Source: Sulfuricella denitrificans skB26 (GTDB lineage Bacteria; Pseudomonadota; Gammaproteobacteria; Burkholderiales; Sulfuricellaceae). From it: a DNA stretch of 64,000 bases. Below are positions 29,089 through 37,799 of this stretch, piece by piece. The notes under the pieces were generated by a model, which did not search any database, was not told the DNA's origin, and was given only the letters and a program-made list of their open reading frames with translations. Every line of letters starts with the position of its first letter. Within the stretch, counting starts at the first letter, position 1. A program made the position numbers and the translations under genes. The stretch is taken from contig NC_022357.1 of NCBI RefSeq assembly GCF_000297055.2, positions 1,178,001-1,242,000 of the forward strand, given 5' to 3'.

Positions 29089-30338
29089 GCGCGCCCCTTC
29101 ACACTTTCTTTTTCCGTTGGTACTAGCTGGATAACATTGCCCTTGCTGCCACAGTAATTGCCCCATGCCTGCATCAACTCTCTGCGCCGATCAAATAGGT
29201 CACTGCGCTGATAACTGGCCTCTACCTCGTTCGGGTTTGTGTGTGCCAGTGCGGCCTCTAAGACTGCGCTTGGGTATGCTGTGGTTTCTGCGCCCCACAT
29301 CCTGAATGATGATCTGAAGCCGTGGACAGTTACATCCTGAATGATGCTGTGCAGGGTTTTGTTTACTGCCACATCAGATAACAGACCTCCGCGCTCACCA
29401 TTAAAGACGCGTTCTGCCTTGTCTAAACGCCATTCCTGCATCTTGGCTAGTATCTGCATGGCTTCGTCGCATAGCGGCACGCGGTGGAGGTTGTCTGCCT
29501 TCATTCTGGACGCTGGTATTGTCCACGTCTTAGCAGTGAAATCGATCTCACGCCACAATGCGCCTCTAGCCTCTCCCGATCTAGCTGCCGTCAAGATGGT
29601 GAAGCGCAAACAGTACGCTGACAGAAAATCTTTATCTCTCAAGGCAGACATAATGCCCGGCACATCTGCATAAGGCGCTGAAGCATGGTGGACACGCTTA
29701 GTTACCTTTTTGGGTGCAGGCAGAATTTTATCCAGATTGCCTTTCCATCTTGCTGGGTTGTATCGGCTATGGATTTTTTCATGTGCGGCAGCATAGTCCA
29801 GTTCGTGTACGGCAGCATAGTCCAGCACTGCCTCAATGCGTTGACGTAATCGGGTGGCTGTTTCGGTTTTGGTTGACCACATCGACAACAGGATTGCTTT
29901 CACGTCTGCCAGCGAAATATCGGCAGGTAATTTGCTGCCAATAGTGGGGTAGGCGTATTGCTCTAGCGTTGCTGTCCACTGTGCGGCATGTTTGGCATTG
30001 CGCCATGATGGCCGATTGGCTTCGATTAATTCTTTTGCGTAATCTGAGAACGTTTTTGTTGCGAGGTCTAATCCCTGTTTTAGCTCACATACGGGATCTT
30101 TGTGGTCTGCGAGAGCTGTCCGCATCTTGCCTGCCAGTTCACGCGCTTGAGCTAAAGAACGGTCGTTTTTTGAGCCTATGCCTAGCTCTCTGACCTTGCC
30201 TGCTAGCTTGTATCTGAAAACCCAGCTTCTTGCCCCGGTGTCTTTCACCCGCAAATAAAGGTTTCCACCGTCCGAATGAAAACCAGCCTTCAGGGTATCA
30301 ACTTGTCGTGCTGCCAGTAACCCGATCTGTTTCGCCAT
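29085..30338 (-). CDS. P4-type site-specific tyrosine integrase
   Basis: A 417-residue integrase that recombines the island with the tRNA-Ser 3' end. The N-terminal DUF4102-like arm-binding domain (SDGGNLYLRVKDTGARSWVF and YKLAGKVRELGIGS) precedes a core-binding domain. The catalytic domain has Arg in LTAARSGEARG, the HxxR box as HGFRSSFR, ALAHTN, and the nucleophile Tyr in EASYQRSD. GGCGGAGA precedes the ATG. It starts about 150 bases inside the right border and reads toward the tRNA. Confidence 0.95.
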   Translation of the reverse strand: MAKQIGLLAARQVDTLKAGFHSDGGNLYLRVKDTGARSWVFRYKLAGKVRELGIGSKNDRSLAQARELAGKMRTALADHKDPVCELKQGLDLATKTFSDYAKELIEANRPSWRNAKHAAQWTATLEQYAYPTIGSKLPADISLADVKAILLSMWSTKTETATRLRQRIEAVLDYAAVHELDYAAAHEKIHSRYNPARWKGNLDKILPAPKKVTKRVHHASAPYADVPGIMSALRDKDFLSAYCLRFTILTAARSGEARGALWREIDFTAKTWTIPASRMKADNLHRVPLCDEAMQILAKMQEWRLDKAERVFNGERGGLLSDVAVNKTLHSIIQDVTVHGFRSSFRMWGAETTAYPSAVLEAALAHTNPNEVEASYQRSDLFDRRRELMQAWGNYCGSKGNVIQLVPTEKESVKGRA

Positions 30339-30360
30339 GGCTGTCTCCGCCGTACTATCA

Positions 30361-30384
30361 GTTCTTACCCGCGTTCTTACCCGC
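30361..30384 (+). repeat. Right-end tandem 12-base repeats, probable integrase arm sites
   Basis: Two perfect adjacent copies of GTTCTTACCCGC (30361-30372 and 30373-30384), directly upstream of the integrase start. The related tandem pair at 25481-25504 lies just inside the opposite border. Confidence 0.75.
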
Positions 30385-30486
30385 TAACGTGGATTATAGC
30401 AAACTATGGCGAACTGTGACGAATGAATAGCGATATAACATGCTGACAATATTGGAGGTTGTTGGATGATTGCGAAAGTGTGAGAA

Positions 30487-30516
30487 CGTGGGTTCGTCAG
30501 TCACCCTCTCCGCCAA
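30487..30516 (+). repeat. Right attachment site (attR), partial copy of tRNA-Ser 3' end
   Basis: CGTGGGTTCG, five differing bases (TCAGT), then CACCCTCTCCGCCAA, matching 25397-25426. The five central differences lie in the T-loop/T-stem part, so this copy is not a functional tRNA end. It fixes the right border of the island. Confidence 0.88.
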
Positions 30517-30529
30517 GTAACAAGCAAAT

Positions 30530-30554
30530 ACGCCACTTAATGTGGCGTTTTGTT
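30530..30554 (+). terminator. Rho-independent terminator right of the island, probably the original tRNA-Ser terminator
   Basis: Stem ACGCCAC (30530-30536) / GTGGCGT (30542-30548), followed by TTTGTTTTT. It lies 14 bases after attR. Without the island it would be directly downstream of tRNA-Ser. Confidence 0.75.
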
Positions 30555-30605
30555 TTTCTACTTCTCTAAAAAAATATTGGGTAGGCTGAACGGTCGTTCT
30601 GACGA

Positions 30606-32627
30606 CTAGGCCGGCGCCGTTACCTGGTTCCTTCCACCGCGCTTAGCCGCATAGAGCGCCTCGTCTGCTACCTTGAGAGCGGCTTGCCACGAATTTCCGT
30701 TGAGGGGGAGGGCGGCGATGCCGATTGAAACGGTGACTTGCCCGAAGGAGTGCCCCTCTTGCTGAGGCTCCCAACGTTCGATTGCGGTGCGAATTGCTTC
30801 CGCGCGCTGGTGTGTCTGAGCCAGATCGGCACCGGGCAGGATGACCGCGAATTCCTCACCGCCGTAGCGGCACGGCATGTCCCCTTCACGCATGGTGCGG
30901 CGTAGCAATTGACCGATGCCGCGCAACACGGCATCCCCCGCATCATGACCGAAAGTGTCGTTGAAGCCTTTGAAGTAATCCACATCCACCATCATCAAAC
31001 CAATGGACGAGCTACGGCGCTCGGAGCGGCTCTGCTCGATGGCCAGCGCTTCCTCCATGAAGCGCCGGTTGTAGATGCCGGTCAGTGCATCCCGCGTGGC
31101 GCGGATTTGCAACTGTTCCGCCCGCCTGATTACGGAAATAGCGATAGCGGTACGCTCGGCAATAGACTCCGCGGCCCAGGGAATGCCAGATTCTATTGTG
31201 TTTTCGCCCAGCCTGGACAGATGTAGCACGCCAAGTATTTCGCTATTTGCGATTAATGGCAGGCAAATATAATCCGCATGCTTTTCTCGCAGGTGTGCGC
31301 AGGATACGGCGCCTGCCTGCTGGGCGTGATAAGGGTGGCCAATGCGTAGCGCCCAGCAATCCTGTGGCGGGAATGCTTCCTGATGGATGCTGCCGCCCCA
31401 GGCATGATGCAACTCCACTACGTCCGATGTCGCATTCAGCAACAGCGCACCACTGCTTCCGGGAAACAAGGCGACGGCGGAATGCGCTATCAGCTCGGTC
31501 AGCTCCGTACTGTCGATGCAGCCTTGCAACGCCTGGCTTAACTCGTCCAGCAGCGTGATTTGCCGCATTCGTTCCGCTTCGTCGGCGAATGAATGTTTAA
31601 GTTTTTGATAAGCGACGTGCAACTCGGTATTGCTGCCTTCAGAAGGCTGTGCCTTGTTCCATTGCATCTGGCGCAGTCTTTTATGCAGCGTAGCAACGGC
31701 ATGTTCGACCTTCGTGGCCAAGTCGAAGCGTCGCCAATTGATCGCGGCCAAGTATGCGCTGGCTTGGCTGCACAGCACCCAAATAGACAACCCGGCCAGA
31801 GAGATGGTCATCGCCATCAGCGCCGCCATGCGCATCAATTGCCCAGTCGCCGCGTCAGTGGGCAGCCGCGCCAGTAGCCACAGTTCCTTTGCGCTGCCTT
31901 TCACCTGAGCTGCATACAACCAGTCCGTTCCATCCTGAATAGCCAGTGGCGTTGCCATTGGAGGCCTAAGAGCCCGCATGAACTTGATAAACAATGGATT
32001 GCGGCTATCCTTGGCGTTTTTGGCAGGGTACGCAGCAACCAACCCGCCATCATGCACCAAGGAGAATACGGCACCCTGCGAGTTAGCCTGGAAGAAGGCC
32101 GCGACAGGTAGCATGGCAATTACCCAGCCTTCCGCACGCCCTTGGATGGATTTGCGAGGCAAGGCGAGCGCCAGTTCATCGCTGCCCAGGGAAAGCAACA
32201 AAGGCTTGTCAGGCGAGGACGCGCCGGGAAGCAAGGAGGGCAGAGGGATAGTGTTGGAGCGTGCACTGCATGTCACCGCGCCGTTTGCTTCGGCAAAAGC
32301 CAGATTGTCGAATGGCGGAAAAATCTCCAGTTGGCGCGCTAGAAATTTGTCACACGCGGCCGAGTTATTGTTTTCTGACGGCGAAATCCCGCCCAATATG
32401 TGCAGCTGTTGGGCAGTACGATCGATTAACGTTTTCTGAAAGGCAGCAACGGAATCGGCCAGACGCACCATGTCGGCCTCGGCGTGGATCACCTCATCGC
32501 GGGCGATCTCGTAGGCCCGCCAGTTCGAATGCGCCAGCAGCAAGAAAACTATAGTTAGCACCGCCGGCAAGGTTGAGTGCCAACTTCGAAGATGGGGATA
32601 TGAAGCGGCCGATATTTTCATGGCCAA
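30606..32627 (-). CDS. Membrane diguanylate cyclase with GAF and GGDEF domains
   Basis: Makes cyclic di-GMP. The 673-residue protein has an N-terminal membrane segment (LPAVLTIVFLLLAHS), a periplasmic sensor region of about 230 residues, a second membrane segment (MAALMAMTISLAGLSIWVL), a GAF-like domain (about 345-500) and a C-terminal GGDEF domain. The active site is intact as RYGGEEFAVILPG. The inhibitory I-site RxxD (REGD) lies five residues before it. The sensor ligand is unknown. It is a single gene on the minus strand, next to the island. Confidence 0.93.
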   Translation of the reverse strand: MAMKISAASYPHLRSWHSTLPAVLTIVFLLLAHSNWRAYEIARDEVIHAEADMVRLADSVAAFQKTLIDRTAQQLHILGGISPSENNNSAACDKFLARQLEIFPPFDNLAFAEANGAVTCSARSNTIPLPSLLPGASSPDKPLLLSLGSDELALALPRKSIQGRAEGWVIAMLPVAAFFQANSQGAVFSLVHDGGLVAAYPAKNAKDSRNPLFIKFMRALRPPMATPLAIQDGTDWLYAAQVKGSAKELWLLARLPTDAATGQLMRMAALMAMTISLAGLSIWVLCSQASAYLAAINWRRFDLATKVEHAVATLHKRLRQMQWNKAQPSEGSNTELHVAYQKLKHSFADEAERMRQITLLDELSQALQGCIDSTELTELIAHSAVALFPGSSGALLLNATSDVVELHHAWGGSIHQEAFPPQDCWALRIGHPYHAQQAGAVSCAHLREKHADYICLPLIANSEILGVLHLSRLGENTIESGIPWAAESIAERTAIAISVIRRAEQLQIRATRDALTGIYNRRFMEEALAIEQSRSERRSSSIGLMMVDVDYFKGFNDTFGHDAGDAVLRGIGQLLRRTMREGDMPCRYGGEEFAVILPGADLAQTHQRAEAIRTAIERWEPQQEGHSFGQVTVSIGIAALPLNGNSWQAALKVADEALYAAKRGGRNQVTAPA

Positions 32628-32751
32628 TGCCCTCTGGGCTGCTATGGTTAATGCTGACAGCGTAGTCGTAGAAGAGAGCGGAAACCAGTTACAAGTTAGT
32701 AACTCATGGGCGGCATGATGTAATTCGGCCTCCCGGCTTTTCAGCCAAATT

Positions 32752-32778
32752 AAAACCCTGCTTCAGCGGGGGTTTTTT
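32752..32778. terminator. Terminator-like hairpin in a divergent intergenic region
   Basis: AAAACCCTGC, loop TTCA, GCGGGGGTTTTTT: a strong stem with T-run on plus and A-run on minus. Neither neighbouring gene ends here, so what it terminates is unclear; a short transcript from 32640-32750 would be needed. Confidence 0.6.
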
Positions 32779-32938
32779 ATGGCTTGACCGAATGATTCGA
32801 TATATCTCTTCCGAACGGTAGTGCAACAACACCTCTATGCGCCATTAAGCCAGTTTTAATACCTAAATTAACGTGGCTGCCCCGAACAGCACCGTGGACT
32901 GGCTTTAAGCATAAGCAGATAAAGCTGCAGCGTTAAAC

Positions 32939-32968
32939 TTGACATGGCAAGATTAGCGGAACTATCAT
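32939..32968 (+). promoter_or_regulatory. Sigma-70-type promoter for the 33064-35315 operon
   Basis: TTGACA (32939-32944), 18-base spacer, TATCAT (32963-32968). The leader to the first ATG at 33064 is about 90 bases and includes a short hairpin GGCA-TCGG-TGCC at 32971. Confidence 0.65.
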
Positions 32969-33063
32969 TTGGCATCGGTGCCAGTCATTTAGAAACCACT
33001 AGGGACAATGGCCCCGGCACTTTCCCAGATCGAATTCAGGCTCTACGAATCACGGGAGGTTAG

Positions 33064-33468
33064 ATGGAAAAAACCGCCCATCCGGCATTGCACAAAGTTC
33101 GTCGCATCTACTTTTCAAGACTGCCACCACCCAACTTTTCCCATGCCATGAAGCTGCTTGGCGAGTTGGCCCAGCTGGAAGTGAGTGTCGATACAGAAGA
33201 TAGCTGCTTATCCGTACGCTACGACCTGAGCCAGCACACGCTGGAAGTACTGGAAGACCTGCTAGTGAATCATGGACACCATCTCGACAATTCGCTGCTA
33301 CATAAAATCAAGCGTGCCCTGATCTACCACAGCGAATCATGCATACTTGAAAACCTCAGAGCGCCATCCCGCGAGCAACACCTGCGCTCGATCTACCTGA
33401 GCAGTGCACACAGCCCAGAGCACAGACCCAACACTGAGCCGGCCGACGAATACCTGGATCGCCTTTAG
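33064..33468 (+). CDS. Unknown protein, 134 residues, first gene of a permease operon
   Basis: Not recognised. A soluble, His-rich protein (HTLEVLEDLLVNHGHHLDNS) with a strand/helix pattern in its first 90 residues, resembling small ferredoxin-like folds. The C-terminal 30 residues look disordered. GGGAGG lies 6 bases before the ATG. It precedes a CBS-domain protein and a permease in the same direction, so it may be part of an ion-transport or sensing unit. Confidence 0.65.
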   Translation: MEKTAHPALHKVRRIYFSRLPPPNFSHAMKLLGELAQLEVSVDTEDSCLSVRYDLSQHTLEVLEDLLVNHGHHLDNSLLHKIKRALIYHSESCILENLRAPSREQHLRSIYLSSAHSPEHRPNTEPADEYLDRL

Positions 33469-33514
33469 CCATACCCCCGGGCGTTTCCGCGCCCCATTCC
33501 ATTAGAAAATCATT

Positions 33515-33976
33515 ATGACCATTCGATCTATACCCCGTTACCCACCCTCCATCGAGCTACGCCTGGAGTCCAGCCTGCTTGGTGCCCTCAAGCTGATGCT
33601 GGAAAAGCACATCAATCATTTACCCCTGTGCGACGAAAATGGCCGCTTTATCGGCATCGTCAGCACCCAGTCCATCCTTTCCGAACTGATTCCGGTCAGC
33701 GCACGAATGGAGCATGGCCTGTCAGACCTGAAGTTTGCCGGCGACGCCACCCCGTTGCTGTGTTCCCACCTGCATGGCCTGGAACATCGTTCCGTCGGCG
33801 AATTGGCGGAAAAGAACATGCCTGTTCTGGATGAAGATTGCCCTCTTCTGGAGGCGGCCCTGCTACTCAGCCAAAACACCTCCCCTCTGCCGGTCATTGG
33901 CAAGGATGGCCGGCTGCGCGGCATGCTCAGTCGGCATACCCTGCTCGCCTATATTGTGCAACAGGCAGGAGTTTGA
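33515..33976 (+). CDS. CBS-domain pair protein
   Basis: A 153-residue protein with two CBS motifs: ALKLMLEKHINHLPLCDENG, then RFIGIVSTQSIL, and LLEAALLLSQNTSPLPVIGK, then DGRLRGMLSRHTLL. CBS pairs bind adenosyl nucleotides and often gate transporters. The stop is one base before the permease ATG at 33978, so a regulatory role on that permease is likely. An N-terminal PRYPPSIELRLESS segment replaces the start of the first CBS motif. Confidence 0.8.
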   Translation: MTIRSIPRYPPSIELRLESSLLGALKLMLEKHINHLPLCDENGRFIGIVSTQSILSELIPVSARMEHGLSDLKFAGDATPLLCSHLHGLEHRSVGELAEKNMPVLDEDCPLLEAALLLSQNTSPLPVIGKDGRLRGMLSRHTLLAYIVQQAGV

Positions 33977-33977
33977 G

Positions 33978-35315
33978 ATGCATGGTACCGCTGCTGCCTC
34001 CCAGGTGATTCTGGGATTGAGCCCGCTGGTCGTTTCGCTTACGGTGTTCGTGCTGACCTACGCGGCCATCGTCACCGAGAAGATCAACCGCTCCATCGTG
34101 GCCCTGCTCGGCGCCGGGCTGATGATTTTCTCCGGTGTCCTGAATCAAAGCGAGGCCGTTGCCGGCATCGACTTCAATACTATTAGCCTGCTCACCGGCA
34201 TGATGGTGCTGGTGGCGATCACCCAGAAGAGCGGGGTTTTCCAGTATGTTGCCATCGTTGTGGCGAAATGGGTGAAGGCCGAGCCCTGGGGTTTGCTGGT
34301 GATGCTCTCCGCCATCACGGCGGTATTTTCTGCTCTGCTCGATAACGTGACCACGGTATTATTGATCGTGCCGGTGGCCCTGCTCATCACCGATTCGCTC
34401 AGGGTTTCTGCCTATCCCTATCTGTTCTCCATTATTTTTGCCTCCAATATTGGCGGCACCTCCACCCTGATCGGCGACCCTCCCAACATCATGATCGGTT
34501 CGGCGGTCGGACTGACCTTCTCCGATTTTGTAGTAAATCTGGGGCCGATTGCCGCGATTATCTTCGCTCTGACCCTGATCCCGCTCTATCTGATCTGGGG
34601 CCGCAAAATGCGCGCCACGCCAGAAGACCGGGCGCAAGTGATGGCGTTCGACGCCAAGGAGGCAATCACCGACACCCGCTTGCTCAAGCAATCCCTGACG
34701 GTAATCGGCTTGGTGATCGCTGGCTTCGTCATGGCCCACCACATCGGCCAGGAACCCGGCACCATCGCCATGTTCGGTGCTGCATTCCTGCTTTTATTGC
34801 GCGCTTTAGGGAAAGATGCAGAAGAGCAGTCCCACGAGACACATCGCACCTGGGGCGAAGTGGAATGGGTGACGATCTTCTTTTTCGTCGGCCTGTTCGT
34901 GGTGGTAGCCGGCGTGGAGAAGGCCGGTGCGCTTGATCTCCTGGCCGGAAAGCTCCTGGAAGTGACCGGCGGCGATTTCCCCACTACTACCATTACCATC
35001 CTGTGGGCTTCGGCGATATTTTCCGCGGTCGTCGACAACATTCCCTTCGTCGCCACCATGATTCCAGTCATCCAGAAAATGGGGGCAGTGTTCAGCCCGG
35101 AGCAACTCAGCACCTTGTGGTGGTCGCTGGCACTGGGCGCCTGCCTGGGGGGCAACGGCAGCCTGGTGGGGGCGAGCGCCAACCTGGTGGTGGCCGGCTT
35201 CGCCGAGCGTGCTGGGCAGCCGATCCGCTTCCTTCCCTTTATGCTGCTGGCCTTCCCGCTGATGCTTGCCAGTATCGCGGTATCCAGCGTTTATCTTTAC
35301 TTGCGTTACCTGTGA
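33978..35315 (+). CDS. ArsB/NhaD-family (ion transporter superfamily) permease
   Basis: A 445-residue membrane protein with about 11-12 hydrophobic segments. The pattern FASNIGGTSTLIGDPPNIMI and its pseudo-repeat LGACLGGNGSLVGASANLVV are the diagnostic motifs of the ArsB/NhaD/P-protein group. These carry Na+/H+ exchange or anion efflux; the substrate here is not clear. The ATG at 33978 is chosen because it begins directly after the CBS gene; an earlier frame overlaps the CBS gene. It is the last gene of the operon. Confidence 0.88.
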   Translation: MHGTAAASQVILGLSPLVVSLTVFVLTYAAIVTEKINRSIVALLGAGLMIFSGVLNQSEAVAGIDFNTISLLTGMMVLVAITQKSGVFQYVAIVVAKWVKAEPWGLLVMLSAITAVFSALLDNVTTVLLIVPVALLITDSLRVSAYPYLFSIIFASNIGGTSTLIGDPPNIMIGSAVGLTFSDFVVNLGPIAAIIFALTLIPLYLIWGRKMRATPEDRAQVMAFDAKEAITDTRLLKQSLTVIGLVIAGFVMAHHIGQEPGTIAMFGAAFLLLLRALGKDAEEQSHETHRTWGEVEWVTIFFFVGLFVVVAGVEKAGALDLLAGKLLEVTGGDFPTTTITILWASAIFSAVVDNIPFVATMIPVIQKMGAVFSPEQLSTLWWSLALGACLGGNGSLVGASANLVVAGFAERAGQPIRFLPFMLLAFPLMLASIAVSSVYLYLRYL

Positions 35316-35727
35316 AAACCGCCTTACCAACCAACCGGGAATGAGCCGACCTTACCGAGGTCATCCGCCATGGGGCACGGTTTAAATGTCATGATGGACG
35401 GATGGCCGAACCTACCCACGGTTCGGCAGGTAAGCGCCCGTGATGCTGCAAATTACCTCACGAAGCAAATAGTTCGGCGGGATTGTTTTGAGTAAATTTT
35501 AACCGTTCAGTTTTCCGACGGCTTCGATCTGCCCCCCTTATTTTTTCACGTGCAGAATTTCCTATAAATATTATGTGGTTGGGTTACATTCCTCGGCATG
35601 TCATGGTCCTTCATGAGCGAATTTATGTCAGATAAATTCGGCATCTGCAGAATAGTTTTGTACAATACTATATTGTCAGGAGGACTATCACATCCCACAT
35701 CCTAAAGTTGCAAATCAGGAAAGCACC
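35316..35727 (+). promoter_or_regulatory. Intergenic region with hairpin and operator-like palindrome before the pfkB gene
   Basis: Holds a perfect hairpin GCCGAACC (35405-35412) / GGTTCGGC (35420-35427). At 35656-35677 it has TTTTGTACAATA, followed after C by TATATTGT. TTTTGTACAA is also the core of the MarR-gene operator at 40262. The palindrome lies 50 bases before the kinase start, where an operator would be expected. Confidence 0.5.
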
Positions 35728-36747
35728 TTGCCCAGGCTGTTGATCAAACCGAGCTCGCGAACCGGAACCATAGCGCTGTTCGGCGAAGTCCTGGTGGACA
35801 GGTTTCCCGACCGTAGCGTACTGGGCGGAGCGCCCTTCAACGTGGCCCGTCACCTGCAGGCATTCGGCCTGCATCCGGTGCTGATCACGCGCACCGGCAA
35901 TGATGCCCTACGGGAGGAATTGCTCGCCAGCATGGCCCGGTTCGGGATGGACCCTCTGGGCGTGCAGTGCGACCCTGTTCATCCGACCGGTCAGGTGGTT
36001 GTACACATGGAGCAGGGTGGATACCGTTTCGAGATTTCCCCAAATCAGGCTTACGACTTTATCCATGCCGGTGTGGCGCGCATGGTCGCCCTGTCAACTC
36101 AGCCGGAGCTGATCTATTTTGGAACCCTGGCGCAGCGCAACAAGATTTCTAGACGAGCCCTGAACAGCCTGTTCCGGAGTATCGGCGCGCCTCGCATGCT
36201 GGACATCAACCTGCGCGAGCCCTGGTACGACGCGCAAACACTCAAACGCTCGCTGCTTCGCGCGGACCTCGTAAAAATGAACCACGAGGAACTGGCAAAC
36301 ATCGCCCTGCAACTGAAGCTGCCGGGTGACAGTGCCGTTGAGCAGGCGGCAGCTCTGATCAAACAGTTTTCTTTGGGACGGCTGCTGGTTACCTGCGGGG
36401 CGAAAGGTGCCTGGCAACTGACTGCGGACGGGACGGAAACGCAGACCGAAGGCAGTGTGCCGACTGGCAGCATTGTCGACACGGTAGGCGCAGGAGATGG
36501 CTTCGCTGCCGTCTTCATCCTCGGAACACTCAGAGGATGGCCGGCCGGACTCACCTTGTCGCGGGCCAATCGTTTTGCCGCCGCCGTGTGCGGAATACGC
36601 GGTGCCATCCCGGATGACCCAAGTTTCTATCAGGCATTCCTGAAGGAATGGAAACTGGATGATGGCCTCGATAAAAAGCGAAACCACCCTACACTTTCTG
36701 TTGAACAGTTTGCTCGGCCTGAGCCGGTACAAAGTCCCGGTGCGTGA
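35728..36747 (+). CDS. PfkB-family carbohydrate kinase (fructokinase-like)
   Basis: Phosphorylates a sugar or nucleoside using ATP. PfkB signature 1 is within GGAPFNVARHLQAFGLHPVL and signature 2 is DTVGAGDGFAAVFILG with the catalytic Asp. 339 residues is usual for the family. The start is a TTG at 35728 with AGGA eight bases before it. The exact substrate is not determined by these motifs; fructose is most common for this layout. An mscS-type gene follows after about 115 bases. Confidence 0.88.
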   Translation: MPRLLIKPSSRTGTIALFGEVLVDRFPDRSVLGGAPFNVARHLQAFGLHPVLITRTGNDALREELLASMARFGMDPLGVQCDPVHPTGQVVVHMEQGGYRFEISPNQAYDFIHAGVARMVALSTQPELIYFGTLAQRNKISRRALNSLFRSIGAPRMLDINLREPWYDAQTLKRSLLRADLVKMNHEELANIALQLKLPGDSAVEQAAALIKQFSLGRLLVTCGAKGAWQLTADGTETQTEGSVPTGSIVDTVGAGDGFAAVFILGTLRGWPAGLTLSRANRFAAAVCGIRGAIPDDPSFYQAFLKEWKLDDGLDKKRNHPTLSVEQFARPEPVQSPGA

Positions 36748-36863
36748 GATGCGTGGACGGCCAAGCGCGCTTTCTGGGCATGTTCAACCACCTGCAACCA
36801 CCCCTGTCCGGCAGGGTCAGCCGACCCTATCAGCCCGGCAAGTCACACACACAAGGAAAATCA

Positions 36864-37775
36864 ATGGACAAACTATCTGACGTTTTTAACCTGGTCAATC
36901 TGAAGGAGCTGTTGCAGTTCTCCCAGCCCGCCATGCACATCCTCCTGATCCTGATCATGGCCTGGGTACTGCTGCGCTTCTCCGGTAAGGCCATCAGGAT
37001 GTTAAAGGCTTACTTGAGGAGCCAGGCGGATAACAACTTGGAGGATCTGAAGCGCATCGAAACCCTGAGCCGGGTGTTCCGCTATATCGCCTCGGTAGTC
37101 ATCTACGTGGTGTCTGGCATGGTCGTATTGAGCGAACTGGGTATTTCCATCGCACCGATCCTGGCCACTGCCGGGGTGCTGGGCCTTGCGGTAGGTTTCG
37201 GAGCGCAAAGCCTGATCAAGGACTACTTCAACGGCATCTTCCTGTTGCTGGAAAACCAGGTCAGGCAGGGCGACGTGGTGGAGGCGGGCGGCAAGGCCGG
37301 ACTGGTGGAAGAAGTCACCCTGCGCTACATCAAGATGCGCGATTATGACGGCAACGTCCATTTCATCCCCAACGGCATCATCACCACTGTCACCAATATG
37401 AGCAGGGGGTTCGCCTACGCAGTGATCGACGTCGGGGTTGCTTACCGTGAAGACATGGACGAGGTGATGGACGTGATGCGCCAGGTCGGTGCCGGGATGC
37501 GCGAAGACGAGACCTTCGGCGGCAAGATGATGGAGCCGATGGAAATGGCCGGCGTGGATCGGTGGGACGATTCGGCCGTGACCCTGCGCTGCCGCTTCAA
37601 GGTGCTGCCTCTGGAACAGTGGGGAGTTCGCCGTGAATATCTGCGCCGGCTGAAGCAGGCTTTCGACCGCCACGGCATCGAGATTCCCTATCCCCACCTG
37701 ACTGTTTACGCCGGCCAGGCTAAGGACGGCTCGGCAGCACCCCTGCACCTCGTCCAGCGTACCGAAACGGCATAA
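36864..37775 (+). CDS. Small-conductance mechanosensitive channel (MscS family)
   Basis: A 303-residue channel that opens under membrane tension to release solutes on osmotic downshock. Three hydrophobic segments are visible; TM3 has the MscS pattern GVLGLAVGFGAQSLIKDYFNGIFLLLENQ, followed by the beta domain (VRQGDVVEAGGKAGLVEEVT) and IPNG. The ATG at 36864 has AAGGAA before it and is preferred over an in-frame start overlapping the kinase gene. It is convergent with the K+ channel gene, 24 bases away. Confidence 0.93.
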   Translation: MDKLSDVFNLVNLKELLQFSQPAMHILLILIMAWVLLRFSGKAIRMLKAYLRSQADNNLEDLKRIETLSRVFRYIASVVIYVVSGMVVLSELGISIAPILATAGVLGLAVGFGAQSLIKDYFNGIFLLLENQVRQGDVVEAGGKAGLVEEVTLRYIKMRDYDGNVHFIPNGIITTVTNMSRGFAYAVIDVGVAYREDMDEVMDVMRQVGAGMREDETFGGKMMEPMEMAGVDRWDDSAVTLRCRFKVLPLEQWGVRREYLRRLKQAFDRHGIEIPYPHLTVYAGQAKDGSAAPLHLVQRTETA

Positions 37776-37799
37776 GGCTACACCGGCCAGCACCCGTCG

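Larger units (their letters stand above)
25427..30516. mobile_element. 5.1-kb mobilisable genomic island integrated in tRNA-Ser
   Basis: The element runs from the tRNA-Ser 3' end to its partial duplicate. It encodes a P4-type tyrosine integrase, a protein coupled to it, AlpA and HTH_39-type regulators, a MobV-type relaxase and several small unknown proteins. Base composition is visibly more AT-rich than the flanks. It has no mating-pair formation genes, so it could move only with help from a conjugative element. Tandem 12-base repeats sit inside both ends. No resistance, restriction or metabolic cargo is recognisable. Confidence 0.88.

Noticed and set aside
33735-33977. In-frame N-terminal extension of the ArsB/NhaD permease
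   Set aside because: It overlaps the CBS gene in another frame; the ATG at 33978 starts directly after the CBS stop.
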